Made by a program: the position numbers and the translations under genes. From Phycisphaerales bacterium (GTDB taxonomy: Bacteria > Planctomycetota > Phycisphaerae > Sedimentisphaerales > Anaerobacaceae), in NCBI GenBank assembly GCA_003170415.1, contig PMZJ01000014.1, forward strand, positions 1 through 64,000: DNA of 64,000 bases, given 5' to 3'. Each line of letters begins with the position of its first letter. The first letter of the stretch is position 1. Positions 16,896-25,121 of this stretch are shown here, piece after piece. The notes under the pieces were generated by a model that was not told where the DNA came from, ran no database searches, and saw nothing but the letters and a program-made list of their open reading frames with translations.

Positions 16896-17654
16896 ATGGA
16901 AATGTGTACGGTGGCGAGAAATCTTGAGATTGTGCGGGGGACGAGGGCGGATTACGAATCGCTTTCGCATTATCATTACCGCGAGCCGAATATGGGGCCA
17001 TACGCGGCGATTTTCGCGTTGAGGGGCAGTTTTAGAACCGCGGAACGATTGCAGACCGTGGGCGTGATTGTTTATTCGATGCCGACGGCGGGTGCGCAGA
17101 TGCGAAACTTCGCTACGGGCGAGTGTTTCGCCGGGCTGGATAAGGGTACACGTCTCAAGCTCATCAACAAGAACATCCGCACAATAAGCAGGGTGATTAT
17201 CGAGCCGAGGTTTCGCTCGCTGGGGCTTGCGGTCCGATTAGTTAAAGAAACGATGCCCATTATGAATGTCCCCTTTGTCGAGGCGCTGGCGGTGATGGGC
17301 AGGGCGAACCCGTTTTTTGAAAAGGCGGGTATGACCCGGTATGAGAATGACCCCCAGGCAGGCCTGGGGGCTAAACGGCTGATTGAGGCGTTCAGCGCGG
17401 TCGGCGTAAATGAGCAGGATTTAATTGACCCGGCGATTGTCCAGCAAAAGCTGGACAAGCTGAGGACAGAAGACGGAGGACAGAAGGCGGATTTTGTCGA
17501 AGAAGAAATGACGAGATTCCTTCAAAGCTATGGCCAAAGACGACTTATGCAGCCCGGCATCGTTCGCACAAGATTCGTCCTCAGCAAACTCACCGACAGG
17601 CCAGTGTATTATTTGTGGAAAAACCCGAACCTTCAATTGATTATTGATGATTGA
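16896..17654 (+). CDS. GNAT-fold acetyltransferase-like protein
   Basis: 252 residues. The GNAT core runs from about residue 5 to 150. TISRVIIEPRFRSLGLAVRL carries the acetyl-CoA pyrophosphate loop in RSLGLA, and a later strand reads FVEALAVMGRANPFFEKAGM. The C-terminal 100 residues are helical, including an LIDPAIVQQKLDKLRTEDGG segment, and are outside the usual fold. The substrate is unknown. A GNAT fold is also used by the phage Mu DNA-modification protein Mom, so a nucleic-acid target is possible, though the Mom-specific residues are not evident. Its stop is 15 bases before the ParB-like start. Confidence 0.8.
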   Translation: MEMCTVARNLEIVRGTRADYESLSHYHYREPNMGPYAAIFALRGSFRTAERLQTVGVIVYSMPTAGAQMRNFATGECFAGLDKGTRLKLINKNIRTISRVIIEPRFRSLGLAVRLVKETMPIMNVPFVEALAVMGRANPFFEKAGMTRYENDPQAGLGAKRLIEAFSAVGVNEQDLIDPAIVQQKLDKLRTEDGGQKADFVEEEMTRFLQSYGQRRLMQPGIVRTRFVLSKLTDRPVYYLWKNPNLQLIIDD

Positions 17655-17668
17655 TTATTGGAAATTTT

Positions 17669-18322
17669 ATGAAGCACATAACACAGGCAATCGCATTGAA
17701 TAAACTTGTCGCGCATCCGGATAATCCCAACGTGATGAGCGATGCGACATTTCGCAAGCTGGTTCGCAATATCGAGCGGACGGGACTTTATGAGCCGATT
17801 GTCGTCAGGCCTCATCCCGACGAGAAAGACCATTCCGCCACGGCGGATAAATTCCAGATTATCAATGGCCATCACCGCGTAAAAGCTTTGGAGCGACTGG
17901 GGCGTAAAGAGGCGGATTGCGTCATCTGGGACGTGGACGATGAGCAGACGAGCATTTTGCTGACGACGCTGAATCGCTTGGCCGGCTCGGATACGCTCGC
18001 GAAGAAGATAGAATTGCTGAAAAAACTTACGGAGCGGATGGGAACAGCCCAGCTTGCCAAGTTACTCCCTCAGACGGCTAAGCAGATTGAACGGCTGACA
18101 AACCTGAAACTGTCCATCTCGCCCATCAAGGCCCAGGCGGAACAGTTTGCCATACCGATTGTGTTTTTTGTAACAAAGCAGCAGCAGGAGATTATCGAGA
18201 ATGCGATTGAGACAGCAGCGGGGGGCACTCGGAATGACAAACAGTCAAAGGCGCAGCGAAGGGCTGTGGCGATTACGGAAATAGCAGGCCAGTTTATGGA
18301 GGGCGAAAAATGCCGGATGTAA
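17669..18322 (+). CDS. ParB/sulfiredoxin-fold protein
   Basis: About 217 residues from ATG 17669. The N-terminal domain reads IALNKLVAHPDNPNVMSD, then GLYEPIVVRPH and the key INGHHRVKALERLG. This is the ParB-like nuclease/CTPase box in its phage-type GHHR form, in place of the GERRxRA of chromosome-partitioning ParB. The region LAKLLPQTAKQIERLTNL looks like an HTH. The C-terminal part is helical. No ParA is nearby, so plasmid-type partition is unlikely. It overlaps the next start by 13 bases, indicating translational coupling. Confidence 0.82.
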   Translation: MKHITQAIALNKLVAHPDNPNVMSDATFRKLVRNIERTGLYEPIVVRPHPDEKDHSATADKFQIINGHHRVKALERLGRKEADCVIWDVDDEQTSILLTTLNRLAGSDTLAKKIELLKKLTERMGTAQLAKLLPQTAKQIERLTNLKLSISPIKAQAEQFAIPIVFFVTKQQQEIIENAIETAAGGTRNDKQSKAQRRAVAITEIAGQFMEGEKCRM

Positions 18323-18747
18323 AACAACTTACAAAAAACGGTTCGACAAAGCTCACCGCAAGGCAACTTGCGGTGATTGATGATTTGTTTGCGGGCGAAC
18401 TCAATGAGCAGCAGGTTTTTGAAAAGCACAGGATTAACAAACGCGTTTACGATAAATGGCTGACAGAGGAGAATTTCGCGGGCGAGTTTGACCGGCGAGT
18501 GAAGTCAGCCCATCGGCAAAGCGAACTGATAATCGCAAGATTCGCGACCGTGGCCGCGGCCAAATTGGTGCAGTTGACCGAATCAACGAATCCCGAAACC
18601 GCCCGCAAGGCCTGCTTAGACGTCATCAACTATCTGCGGCAAAACAACCAGTCCTCGCCGGCCGAACAAACTGAAAACGAGCAACCGCCAGACCTCCCGC
18701 CGGAACTCGCAAGTCGGTTATTAGCTGCCCTGGCCGCGAGCGAATAA
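18310..18747 (+). CDS. small-terminase-like HTH protein
   Basis: 145 residues. After a short start, KLTARQLAVIDDLFAGELNE is followed by QQVFEKHRINKRVYDKWLTE, an HTH, then EENFAGEFDRRVKSAHRQSE and a helical tail with an acidic, proline-rich end. This matches the layout of phage small terminase subunits and phBC6A51-type HTH proteins (number-of-repeats step, HTH, then oligomerisation helices). It has a GGAGG ribosome site inside the ParB-like gene. It would be the DNA-recognition partner of the large-terminase-like protein at 19777. A strong stem follows its stop. Confidence 0.68.
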   Translation: MPDVKQLTKNGSTKLTARQLAVIDDLFAGELNEQQVFEKHRINKRVYDKWLTEENFAGEFDRRVKSAHRQSELIIARFATVAAAKLVQLTESTNPETARKACLDVINYLRQNNQSSPAEQTENEQPPDLPPELASRLLAALAASE

Positions 18748-19284
18748 AAAAACGAAGGGAGGCACTCGCTCTTTTAGGGTACTCATAATTTGTGAGCGGT
18801 CTCCCTTGTATTATCATCGCCTTCTGATTTTCGCTTCTTTGAGGCCTTATGCCTTGCGGACCCGCGAGTCCCATCACCATCCTCCACAGAAAGTATATGA
18901 CAGGATTCGGCAAAAGCAAAAAATATCGCGTGCGATTTGCAGAAAATTTGAATGGAATATTATCGGGCGGGGACAATACGAAATAAAAAAAGAGAGACGT
19001 AGGCCCAGAATGTCTCGCCCTCGCTTTCTTCCAAAGGGCACCGTCTCTCTTTACGAAAAACTTTTTAGCATTAACCCTGCACCTATTTTGGAATCAACAC
19101 AGGTTTCCGCACCCTTCGGTACGGCAAATCCGACATCCCAAAACAGGCGCGGGGTGTTCATCCACTTACAATATACGTTTTATTTTCAGTTGGCCAAAAT
19201 CAATGCAGCAGAAATTTTTTGAGCAGGCGGGCGATTCCCGTTATAATCAGCCACTCGGCGAAATAGCCGGAAAGGAAAGAATTG
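18748..19284. other. 537-base structured non-coding stretch inside the cluster
   Basis: Two hairpins are clear. One pairs 18755-18761 with 18801-18807, with an inner stem 18767-18771/18794-18798. The other pairs 18989-18999 with 19042-19052 perfectly (AAAGAGAGACG), around a 42-base loop with its own stem 19017-19021/19035-19039. The second is preceded by a run of As, so on the minus strand it looks like a terminator, yet no leftward gene reads into it. No open frame here has a ribosome site. It may be an RNA element or the scar of lost genes. Confidence 0.5.
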
Positions 19285-19716
19285 ATGAAAATAGCGATTG
19301 GCGCAGACCAGGCGGGTTTCAAATATAAAGAGCAGATAAAAAAGTGGCTCATCGATAAGGGGTATAGCGTTGACGATTTCGGCACGGATTCGGAAAAGCC
19401 GTGCGATTATCCCGATATTATGAGGCCTGTGGCAAAGGCGGTCGCCGCGGGCAAATACGACCGTGGAATCATTTTAGGCGGCTCGGGCAACGGCGAGGCG
19501 ATGGTCGCAAACAGGGTCAAAGGCGTGCGATGCGCCTTGTGCTGGGATTTGCGTTCCGCTCGGCTGAGCAGGGCACACAATGATGCGAATACGCTGGCGA
19601 TGGGCCAGCGGATGATTGCGATTGAAGAGGCCCTTGAGATTGTCGAGCTTTGGCTCAATACCCCCTTTGACGGCGGACGCCACCTCACCCGTATTCAAAA
19701 AATAGATGCGGAATAA
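19285..19716 (+). CDS. rpiB: ribose 5-phosphate isomerase B
   Basis: 143 residues from ATG 19285, after an AAGGAAAG ribosome site. The LacAB/RpiB fold begins MKIAIGADQAGFKYKE. The segment IILGGSGNGEAMVANRVKG matches the mycobacterial type of RpiB, where Glu in GNGE replaces the catalytic Cys of the E. coli type. LWLNTPFDGGRH then HLTRIQKID closes the protein. It interconverts ribose and ribulose 5-phosphate. It is an ordinary metabolic gene lying between the two parts of the phage-like cluster. Confidence 0.93.
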   Translation: MKIAIGADQAGFKYKEQIKKWLIDKGYSVDDFGTDSEKPCDYPDIMRPVAKAVAAGKYDRGIILGGSGNGEAMVANRVKGVRCALCWDLRSARLSRAHNDANTLAMGQRMIAIEEALEIVELWLNTPFDGGRHLTRIQKIDAE

Positions 19717-19776
19717 AGCTAAGTATAGTTAAGATTCAAATCACAAATTTTCAATTCTGGAATTCGGAGGCGTACT

Positions 19777-21261
19777 ATGACTAACGGTATCATTCTGCCG
19801 GTAAATGCGCAGGCCCAAAGTGTTTCCCGTTTGTATGAGTCGCTGCGGCGGGCAACGCCGATGACAAAAGACGACCTGAAAAACTACATCAAGGTTTTTC
19901 TGGGAATCGACGTGCCGGATAAGCGGATATGCCCGGAACACAACAGCCCGCTGGATTATCTCTTGCATAGTTTCAATTGCGATTTTTCGGATTCCAAACC
20001 AGCCAACGCGGATTGCGTCGTCTGGGCGAACCGTGGCGGGGGCAAGACGGAGCTGGCGGCTGCGGCGACGCTATTGGATTGCGTATTCAAGCCGAATTGC
20101 CAGGTTCGGATATTAGCCGGCTCAGAGGAACAGGCGGGAAGAATGTATCGGTATCTCACCGATTTCCTGCGGCTTGGCTTCGATAAGTTTCTCGCTGAAC
20201 CAATCCGTAAAGCCGGCTGTCGATTTGCCAATGGTTCTGCGGTCGATGTCCTCACGCAATCGCAGGCGAGTGTTCGGGGCCAGCATATCCAGAAGCTTCG
20301 CTGCGATGAGGTTGAGCTTTTTGATAACGATGTTTTTAACGCCGCGAAATTCACCACACAAAGTACCGATAGTATTATTGCCGGTATGGAGACAATCAGC
20401 ACAATGCACAAACCCTACGGTCTTATGCAAAAGCTCGTTTCCTCAGCGGCTAAAACAAATACACCTGTCTTCAAATGGTGCGTCTGGGAAACAATTGAGA
20501 AGTGCACTGACAGGAATTGTTCCCAGTGTTTGTTGTGGGGCGATTGCGCGGGCAAGGCGAAACAGGCAGCCGGCTATCTGAAAATTGATGACTGCATTAC
20601 GCAGATGCGCCGCAGCAGCAGGGCGGGCTGGGAAGCCGAGATGCTATGCCTGAAACCTAATCTCGAAAATGTCGTCTTTGACCAGTTTGATACGGCCATT
20701 CACGTCAGGCCAGTCGAATATGATGCAAATTTGCCTTTGTATCGCTCGCTGGACTTCGGGTTTACCAATCCCTTTGTCTGCCTGTGGATTCAGGTCGATA
20801 GCGAAGGCGTGGTGTGCGTGATTGATGAGTATGTGCGAACCCGCGCGACAATCGATGTTCATGCGGCGGAGTTGAAGACCAGAGTCCTTGGCGGTGAATC
20901 GCGAATCATAGCGACCTTTTGCGACCCGGCAGGCGCGGGAACCAATGACGTTACCGGCACAAGCGCGGTTCGTGAATTACGTTCGCTTGGGATAAACGTG
21001 CGTTATCGCAGAAGCGGCATCGCCGAGGGTATCGAGTCAATTCGCCGGGCGATACGTGATGGCGCAGGCAAAAGCCGATTTGTTGTCTCGCCCAAATGTG
21101 CCCGTCTGATAGAGGCCCTGACCTGCTATCATTATCCCGATACGCCAACAGGCGATGAACTACCACTCAAAGACGGCGTTTACGACCACCCCATCGACGC
21201 CCTGCGTTATTTCTTCATAAACTTTGAACATACCGCGCGAACAGGACATAGGATTTATTGA
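19777..21261 (+). CDS. terminase large subunit-like ATPase/nuclease
   Basis: 494 residues. The ATPase domain has ANRGGGKTELAAAATLL near residue 86 (Walker A), LRCDEVELFD near 175 (Walker B and catalytic Glu) and SQASVRGQHIQKL before it. A Cys cluster CTDRNCSQCLLWGDC lies near 250. The RNase H-type nuclease domain has acidic residues in SLDFGFTNPF near 328, CVIDEYVRT near 348 and YDHPIDALRYFF near 475. All terminase motor and cutting residues seem intact. GGAGG precedes the ATG. No portal, protease, capsid or tail gene follows, and the next gene is a host permease on the other strand. Confidence 0.85.
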   Translation: MTNGIILPVNAQAQSVSRLYESLRRATPMTKDDLKNYIKVFLGIDVPDKRICPEHNSPLDYLLHSFNCDFSDSKPANADCVVWANRGGGKTELAAAATLLDCVFKPNCQVRILAGSEEQAGRMYRYLTDFLRLGFDKFLAEPIRKAGCRFANGSAVDVLTQSQASVRGQHIQKLRCDEVELFDNDVFNAAKFTTQSTDSIIAGMETISTMHKPYGLMQKLVSSAAKTNTPVFKWCVWETIEKCTDRNCSQCLLWGDCAGKAKQAAGYLKIDDCITQMRRSSRAGWEAEMLCLKPNLENVVFDQFDTAIHVRPVEYDANLPLYRSLDFGFTNPFVCLWIQVDSEGVVCVIDEYVRTRATIDVHAAELKTRVLGGESRIIATFCDPAGAGTNDVTGTSAVRELRSLGINVRYRRSGIAEGIESIRRAIRDGAGKSRFVVSPKCARLIEALTCYHYPDTPTGDELPLKDGVYDHPIDALRYFFINFEHTARTGHRIY

Positions 21262-21304
21262 ACAGAGTCGGGGGATGCGCTGTTTCTGCGCATAAAATAA
21301 AAAA

Positions 21305-21355
21305 AACAGGACTGGGTCGGAGGGAGGGGAGAAAGCGAGATATCCCAGCCCTGTT
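21305..21355. repeat. hairpin with GGAGGGAGGGGA loop
   Basis: Arms 21305-21316 and 21344-21355 (AACAGGACTGGG against CCCAGCCCTGTT) pair with one mismatch around a 27-base purine-rich loop. A run of As precedes it on the plus strand, so the minus strand has stem then T tract. It shares loop words with the hairpin at 21609 and AAAGCGAG-type words with the hairpin at 18989. Confidence 0.6.
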
Positions 21356-21608
21356 GTTGGTACAAAAAATTACGAAAATTGGCGTATATTGCCCAAGGGC
21401 GTGGAATATCTTGGCAAATTCTCGCCTCTACATCATTAACAAAATTATTCTACCATAGTCAGCCGGGTTCGACAAGGGGAATTTTCGGGAAAGACACGTA
21501 TTTTTTGCTTTCTTGGCCTCCCAAATCTACTCATTACAAGATATCCTTGCATTCGCGTAAAACCGATAGGTTCTGCATATAACCGCGGTATTTGCGGGAA
21601 AAAAGATT

Positions 21609-21652
21609 GGGCTGCGGTCAGGAGGGAGGAGAGGAGAGAATTACCGCAGCCC
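21609..21652 (-). terminator. probable terminator of the AI-2E permease gene, purine-rich long loop
   Basis: Arms 21609-21618 and 21643-21652 (GGGCTGCGGT and complement) pair perfectly around a 24-base loop, GGAGGGAGGAGAGGAGAG on the plus strand. On the minus strand AATCTTTTTT follows the stem, 58 bases past the stop of the permease gene. The loop is far longer than in typical intrinsic terminators. Confidence 0.6.
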
Positions 21653-21709
21653 GTGGTCATCGTTCGTAACCTATACGCGACTGGTTCGAATAGGTTCAGA
21701 AATCAATTG

Positions 21710-22834
21710 TTAATTTTTTCCATCAGCCCCGACGGCCTTCTCAGCCGATGGTTTTTGGAGTTCGCAAACCGGTTCTGGCGCAAGAGCGGAGCGGCGATCA
21801 GTGAGAATCTCGTGTGCCAAACTATAACCCACAGCCAGCAGGGTGGGCCCAAGAAAAACGCCGATGAAGCCGAAAGTCACGATACCGCCGAGGACGCCGA
21901 TAAATGTAACGATAAATGACAACTTGGAGCCCCGGCCGATGATGTAGGGCTTTATGACGTTATCAATTCCGCTGATACAGAATATGCCGTAGATAACCAT
22001 AAAAACGCCCCAGCCGGTGTATCCCTCTGCAAAAAGCCATACAGATGCGATTATCCAGATAACCGGCGGGCCGAAGGGAATAAAACCGAGGATAAAAGTA
22101 AGCGTCGCAAGCAGCATTGGGGAAGGCACTCTCGCGATGGCAAATCCTATACCAGCAACAATTCCCTGGGCCAAAGCCGTGCCTATCGTGCCGTACACGA
22201 CGCTTTGAACGGTTGTTTTTACGACATCCATCAGGTGCTGAGCATAGTCGCCGCTTATCCGCTGGAAGGCCTCATGAAGATTGGCGATAATGCCCTCGCC
22301 GTCACGGTATAGAAAAAACGCAATCAGCACGCTCATCGCGAGTGTGAAAACGCCCTGGGCAAAATTGAAACTGTATTTCAACAGCCACAGACCCACTTGC
22401 TCAAACCAGGGCTTAAGCCGGCTTAAGGCGGGCTCCGCATCTTCGGCCATGTTGGACCAATACTCGTTAATCTTCTCGCCTGCGTATGGAATGCGTTCGA
22501 CCCATGCGGGGGGAGGCAGCAATGCCGTGTCCTTATGGGTTTCAAGCCATTGCAGTCCTGAGCGGAGGTTTTCGGTGAAGGTCAGACCAATCACAAAAAA
22601 CGGCACGAAAAGCACGAGCAAAAGAACGATAGTCATCATCGCCGCGGTAAGATTGTGCCGGCCGCGAAACCATTTTAATAATAGCTCACGCAGTGGCCAT
22701 GTGACAAAACACAGGATAGCCGCCCAGAGAATAGCCAGGGCGAACGGCCGCAGTACAAGCGCGCAGCCGGCGATTATCGCGCCGATTAGGATTAGTCCCG
22801 CCATCTGTTCAATTCTTTGCTGGTTTTTAATCAT
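21710..22834 (-). CDS. AI-2E family transporter (PerM/YdiK-like)
   Basis: 374 residues from ATG 22834, which has AGGGGAA upstream; a longer frame to 22921 adds an unlikely N terminus. Paired membrane helices lie at the N terminus, followed by a soluble middle (about 110-190). A C-terminal bundle with GIVAGIGFAIARVPSPMLLA, LGFIPFGPPVIWIIASV and a KPYIIGRGSKL motif is the signature of the family. Members are permeases or Na+/H+ antiporters; autoinducer export is only a family label. It is a single gene. Confidence 0.9.
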   Translation of the reverse strand: MIKNQQRIEQMAGLILIGAIIAGCALVLRPFALAILWAAILCFVTWPLRELLLKWFRGRHNLTAAMMTIVLLLVLFVPFFVIGLTFTENLRSGLQWLETHKDTALLPPPAWVERIPYAGEKINEYWSNMAEDAEPALSRLKPWFEQVGLWLLKYSFNFAQGVFTLAMSVLIAFFLYRDGEGIIANLHEAFQRISGDYAQHLMDVVKTTVQSVVYGTIGTALAQGIVAGIGFAIARVPSPMLLATLTFILGFIPFGPPVIWIIASVWLFAEGYTGWGVFMVIYGIFCISGIDNVIKPYIIGRGSKLSFIVTFIGVLGGIVTFGFIGVFLGPTLLAVGYSLAHEILTDRRSALAPEPVCELQKPSAEKAVGADGKN

Positions 22835-22947
22835 TTTAATTCCCCTGTTTACCAACCCGCATGAGTATACAAATCTGGCTGCTGCATAGCAACCGCGAAA
22901 ACCGCTGCCTTCAGAAGCCAAAAACTGTTATCGGCGGAAATTGCTGA

Positions 22948-22976
22948 TTGACGTGCGTCTATAGCAATCATAAACT
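22948..22976 (+). promoter_or_regulatory. sigma-70-type promoter of the arg operon
   Basis: TTGACG at 22948-22953 and TAAACT at 22971-22976 are spaced by exactly 17 bases. They lie 40 bases before argB, between it and the divergent permease. No ARG-box palindrome is obvious. Confidence 0.5.
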
Positions 22977-23015
22977 TACAATTTTACGCACACTGGTTTA
23001 TTTGGAGATGCAGGC

Positions 23016-23891
23016 GTGGAAGAAGCTATTACCAAGGCCCGGGGACTGATTGAGGCGATGGAGTACATTCGCAAGTTCCGGGGCAAGATAGTGGTGGTGA
23101 AATTAGGCGGCAGCGTTCTGGACGACGAATGTCTGCAAAAGAAGTTGCTGACCGACGTGGCGTTTATGTTAACGGTCGGCATCAGGACGATAATCGTTCA
23201 CGGCGGCGGCAAGGCGATAACCCGCGCTATGAACGAGGCGGGCTTGGAGCCGGTCTGGGTCCAGGGCAGACGCTATACCGACGAGCGGACGCTGCGGATA
23301 GTCGAACACACGCTGGTTCACAGCGTAAATGACCCGATTTGCAAAGTGCTGGGTGAGCTGGGCTGCCGGACAATGCCGCTTCATACGCTGAGCAGTTGCG
23401 TGCTGTTTGCCGAGCAGTTGCGATTAGACGGGCCTGACGGTCGCAAAATCGATTTGGGTTTTGTCGGCAAGGTTACTGAAGTCAACGGTCAGCTTTTGAA
23501 AACGCTTTGCGCGGACGGGACGATACCTGTAATCGCCTCGGTCGCGATGGACCAGTTCGGCGGGACACTCAACGTCAACGCCGATACTGCGGCGGGCAAA
23601 GTTGCCGCGGCGGTCGATGCCGAGAAATTAGTAATGGTCAGCGATACCCACGGGATTCGCAGGGATATAAAAGACCCCAATAGCTGGGTGTCGAGCTTGA
23701 ATGAGCAGCAGATTAAAGAAATGATTGACGCGAAAATTATTACCGATGCGATGTTCCCCAAGGTCGAGGCGTGTTTAATCGCACTTGAGGCGGGCGTCAA
23801 AAAGGCGCATATTATCGACGGCCAGATTGAACATTCGCTGCTATTAGAGATTTACACCGACAAAGGCGTTGGAACGGAAATTGTTAAGTAA
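23016..23891 (+). CDS. argB: acetylglutamate kinase
   Basis: 291 residues starting at GTG 23016, after a TTTGGAGAT ribosome site. It has IVVVKLGGSVLDD, VHGGGKAITRAM, GLVEPVW-like GLEPVWVQGRRYTDERTLR, NVNADTAAGKVAAA and the MFPKVEACLIAL segment. All are features of the amino-acid kinase family member that phosphorylates N-acetylglutamate in arginine synthesis. The N-terminal helix is of the kind seen in arginine-inhibited hexameric ArgB, so feedback control is possible. It is the first gene of argB-argD-argF-rdgB. Confidence 0.96.
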   Translation: MEEAITKARGLIEAMEYIRKFRGKIVVVKLGGSVLDDECLQKKLLTDVAFMLTVGIRTIIVHGGGKAITRAMNEAGLEPVWVQGRRYTDERTLRIVEHTLVHSVNDPICKVLGELGCRTMPLHTLSSCVLFAEQLRLDGPDGRKIDLGFVGKVTEVNGQLLKTLCADGTIPVIASVAMDQFGGTLNVNADTAAGKVAAAVDAEKLVMVSDTHGIRRDIKDPNSWVSSLNEQQIKEMIDAKIITDAMFPKVEACLIALEAGVKKAHIIDGQIEHSLLLEIYTDKGVGTEIVK

Positions 23892-23939
23892 GTCCGCCAC
23901 GGGCGGATAAAAATTGAGAATGGAGAATTGAAAACAGAA

Positions 23940-25121
23940 ATGACGACGCAGGAAACAATTGAGCTTTATAGTAAATACGTAATCGCGAATTACAAACGGC
24001 TGCCGCGAGTGATTGTTAAGGGTGAAGGATGTTATCTTTACGACGCCGAGGGCAACAAAATTCTCGATATGTTCCCCGGCTGGGCGGTCAGCGGAATCGG
24101 CCATTGCCATCCCAAGGTGGTCGATGCGATTCGCAAACAGGCAGGCGAGCTTTTGCATATCGATAACACTTTTTACTCGGAGCAGCAGGGCCAGTTGGCG
24201 AAACTGCTTAGCGAACGCGGCTTCGGCGGAAAGTGCTTTTTCTGCAACAGCGGCGCAGAAGCCAACGAGGGCGCTCTGAAGCTGGCGCGTTTAGCGACGG
24301 CAGACGGCAAATACAAATTCATTACCGCCGAAGGAAGTTTCCACGGCCGGACGTTTGCGACGGTTACGGCGACGGCTCAGCCCAAGTATCACGAGGGCTT
24401 CCTGCCGTTGCTGCCGGGTTTTGTTTATGTCCCCTATAACGATATAGCCGCCCTCGAAAAGGCGTTCACCGACGAGGTTTGCGCAGTGATGATTGAGCCG
24501 ATTCAGGGCGAGGGCGGCATCAACGTCGCGACGAAGGAATACGTCGAGGCGATTCGTCAGTTATGCGACGAAAAAGGCGCGGTGATGATATTAGACGAGG
24601 TGCAGACCGGGATGGGGCGGACGGGCAAGTGGTTCGCATATCAGTATCATGATGTTGAGCCGGATATTATGACGATGGCAAAGGCGCTCGGCGGCGGGGT
24701 GGCAATCGGTGCGATGATGGCAAAAGAGGAACTCGCTGCCAAATTAGTACCCGGCAAGCACGCCTCAACCTTTGGCGGCAACTGCATCGCCTGCGCAGCC
24801 GGTATTGCGGTCGTCGAGGCGATTGAAGAAGAAAACCTAATCGAAAACGCAGTGAAGATGGGCGAATACGCGAAGGAAAAACTCGAACAGCTCGGCGAAA
24901 AATATGACATCATCAAGGAAGTCCGCGGCAAAGGCCTTATGATTGGCGTGCAGCTTTCTTCGCCTGGCGCTGAAATAGTCGATAAGTGCCTCGCGCGGGG
25001 CCTGCGAATCAACTGCACGAACAACACAGTGCTGCGTTTTATGCCCGCGATGATTGTTACAAAAGAGCAAATCGATGAGGCGATAAATATCCTTGATAGT
25101 GTAATGGGCGAAAACAAATGA
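23940..25121 (+). CDS. argD: acetylornithine aminotransferase
   Basis: About 393 residues from ATG 23940; a TTG at 23928 lies too close to the GGAGA at 23922. It is a class III aminotransferase: FPGWAVSGIGHCHPKVVDAI, FFCNSGAEANEGALKLAR, HGRTFATVTATAQPKY, DEVQTGMGRTGKWFA, and the PLP Lys in MTMAKALGGGVAIGAMM. It converts N-acetylglutamate semialdehyde to N-acetylornithine. It follows argB by 48 bases and overlaps argF by 4 (ATGA), so the genes are translationally coupled. Confidence 0.95.
   Translation: MTTQETIELYSKYVIANYKRLPRVIVKGEGCYLYDAEGNKILDMFPGWAVSGIGHCHPKVVDAIRKQAGELLHIDNTFYSEQQGQLAKLLSERGFGGKCFFCNSGAEANEGALKLARLATADGKYKFITAEGSFHGRTFATVTATAQPKYHEGFLPLLPGFVYVPYNDIAALEKAFTDEVCAVMIEPIQGEGGINVATKEYVEAIRQLCDEKGAVMILDEVQTGMGRTGKWFAYQYHDVEPDIMTMAKALGGGVAIGAMMAKEELAAKLVPGKHASTFGGNCIACAAGIAVVEAIEEENLIENAVKMGEYAKEKLEQLGEKYDIIKEVRGKGLMIGVQLSSPGAEIVDKCLARGLRINCTNNTVLRFMPAMIVTKEQIDEAINILDSVMGENK

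Larger units (their letters stand above)
21262..21708. other. 447-base stretch with two purine-loop hairpins
   Basis: It lies between the terminase-like gene and the convergent AI-2E gene. It holds the two hairpins listed separately, both with GGAGGGAGG words in the loop on the plus strand. The remaining sequence is AT-rich with no supported open frame. Confidence 0.5.

Noticed and set aside
15743-21261. Ordinary prophage
   Set aside because: No integrase, portal, capsid, tail or lysis gene is seen, and a metabolic rpiB gene lies in the middle.
21660-21700. tRNA-like GGTTCGAA word
   Set aside because: The flanking bases form an AACCTAT/ATAGGTT hairpin, not a T arm with acceptor and anticodon stems.
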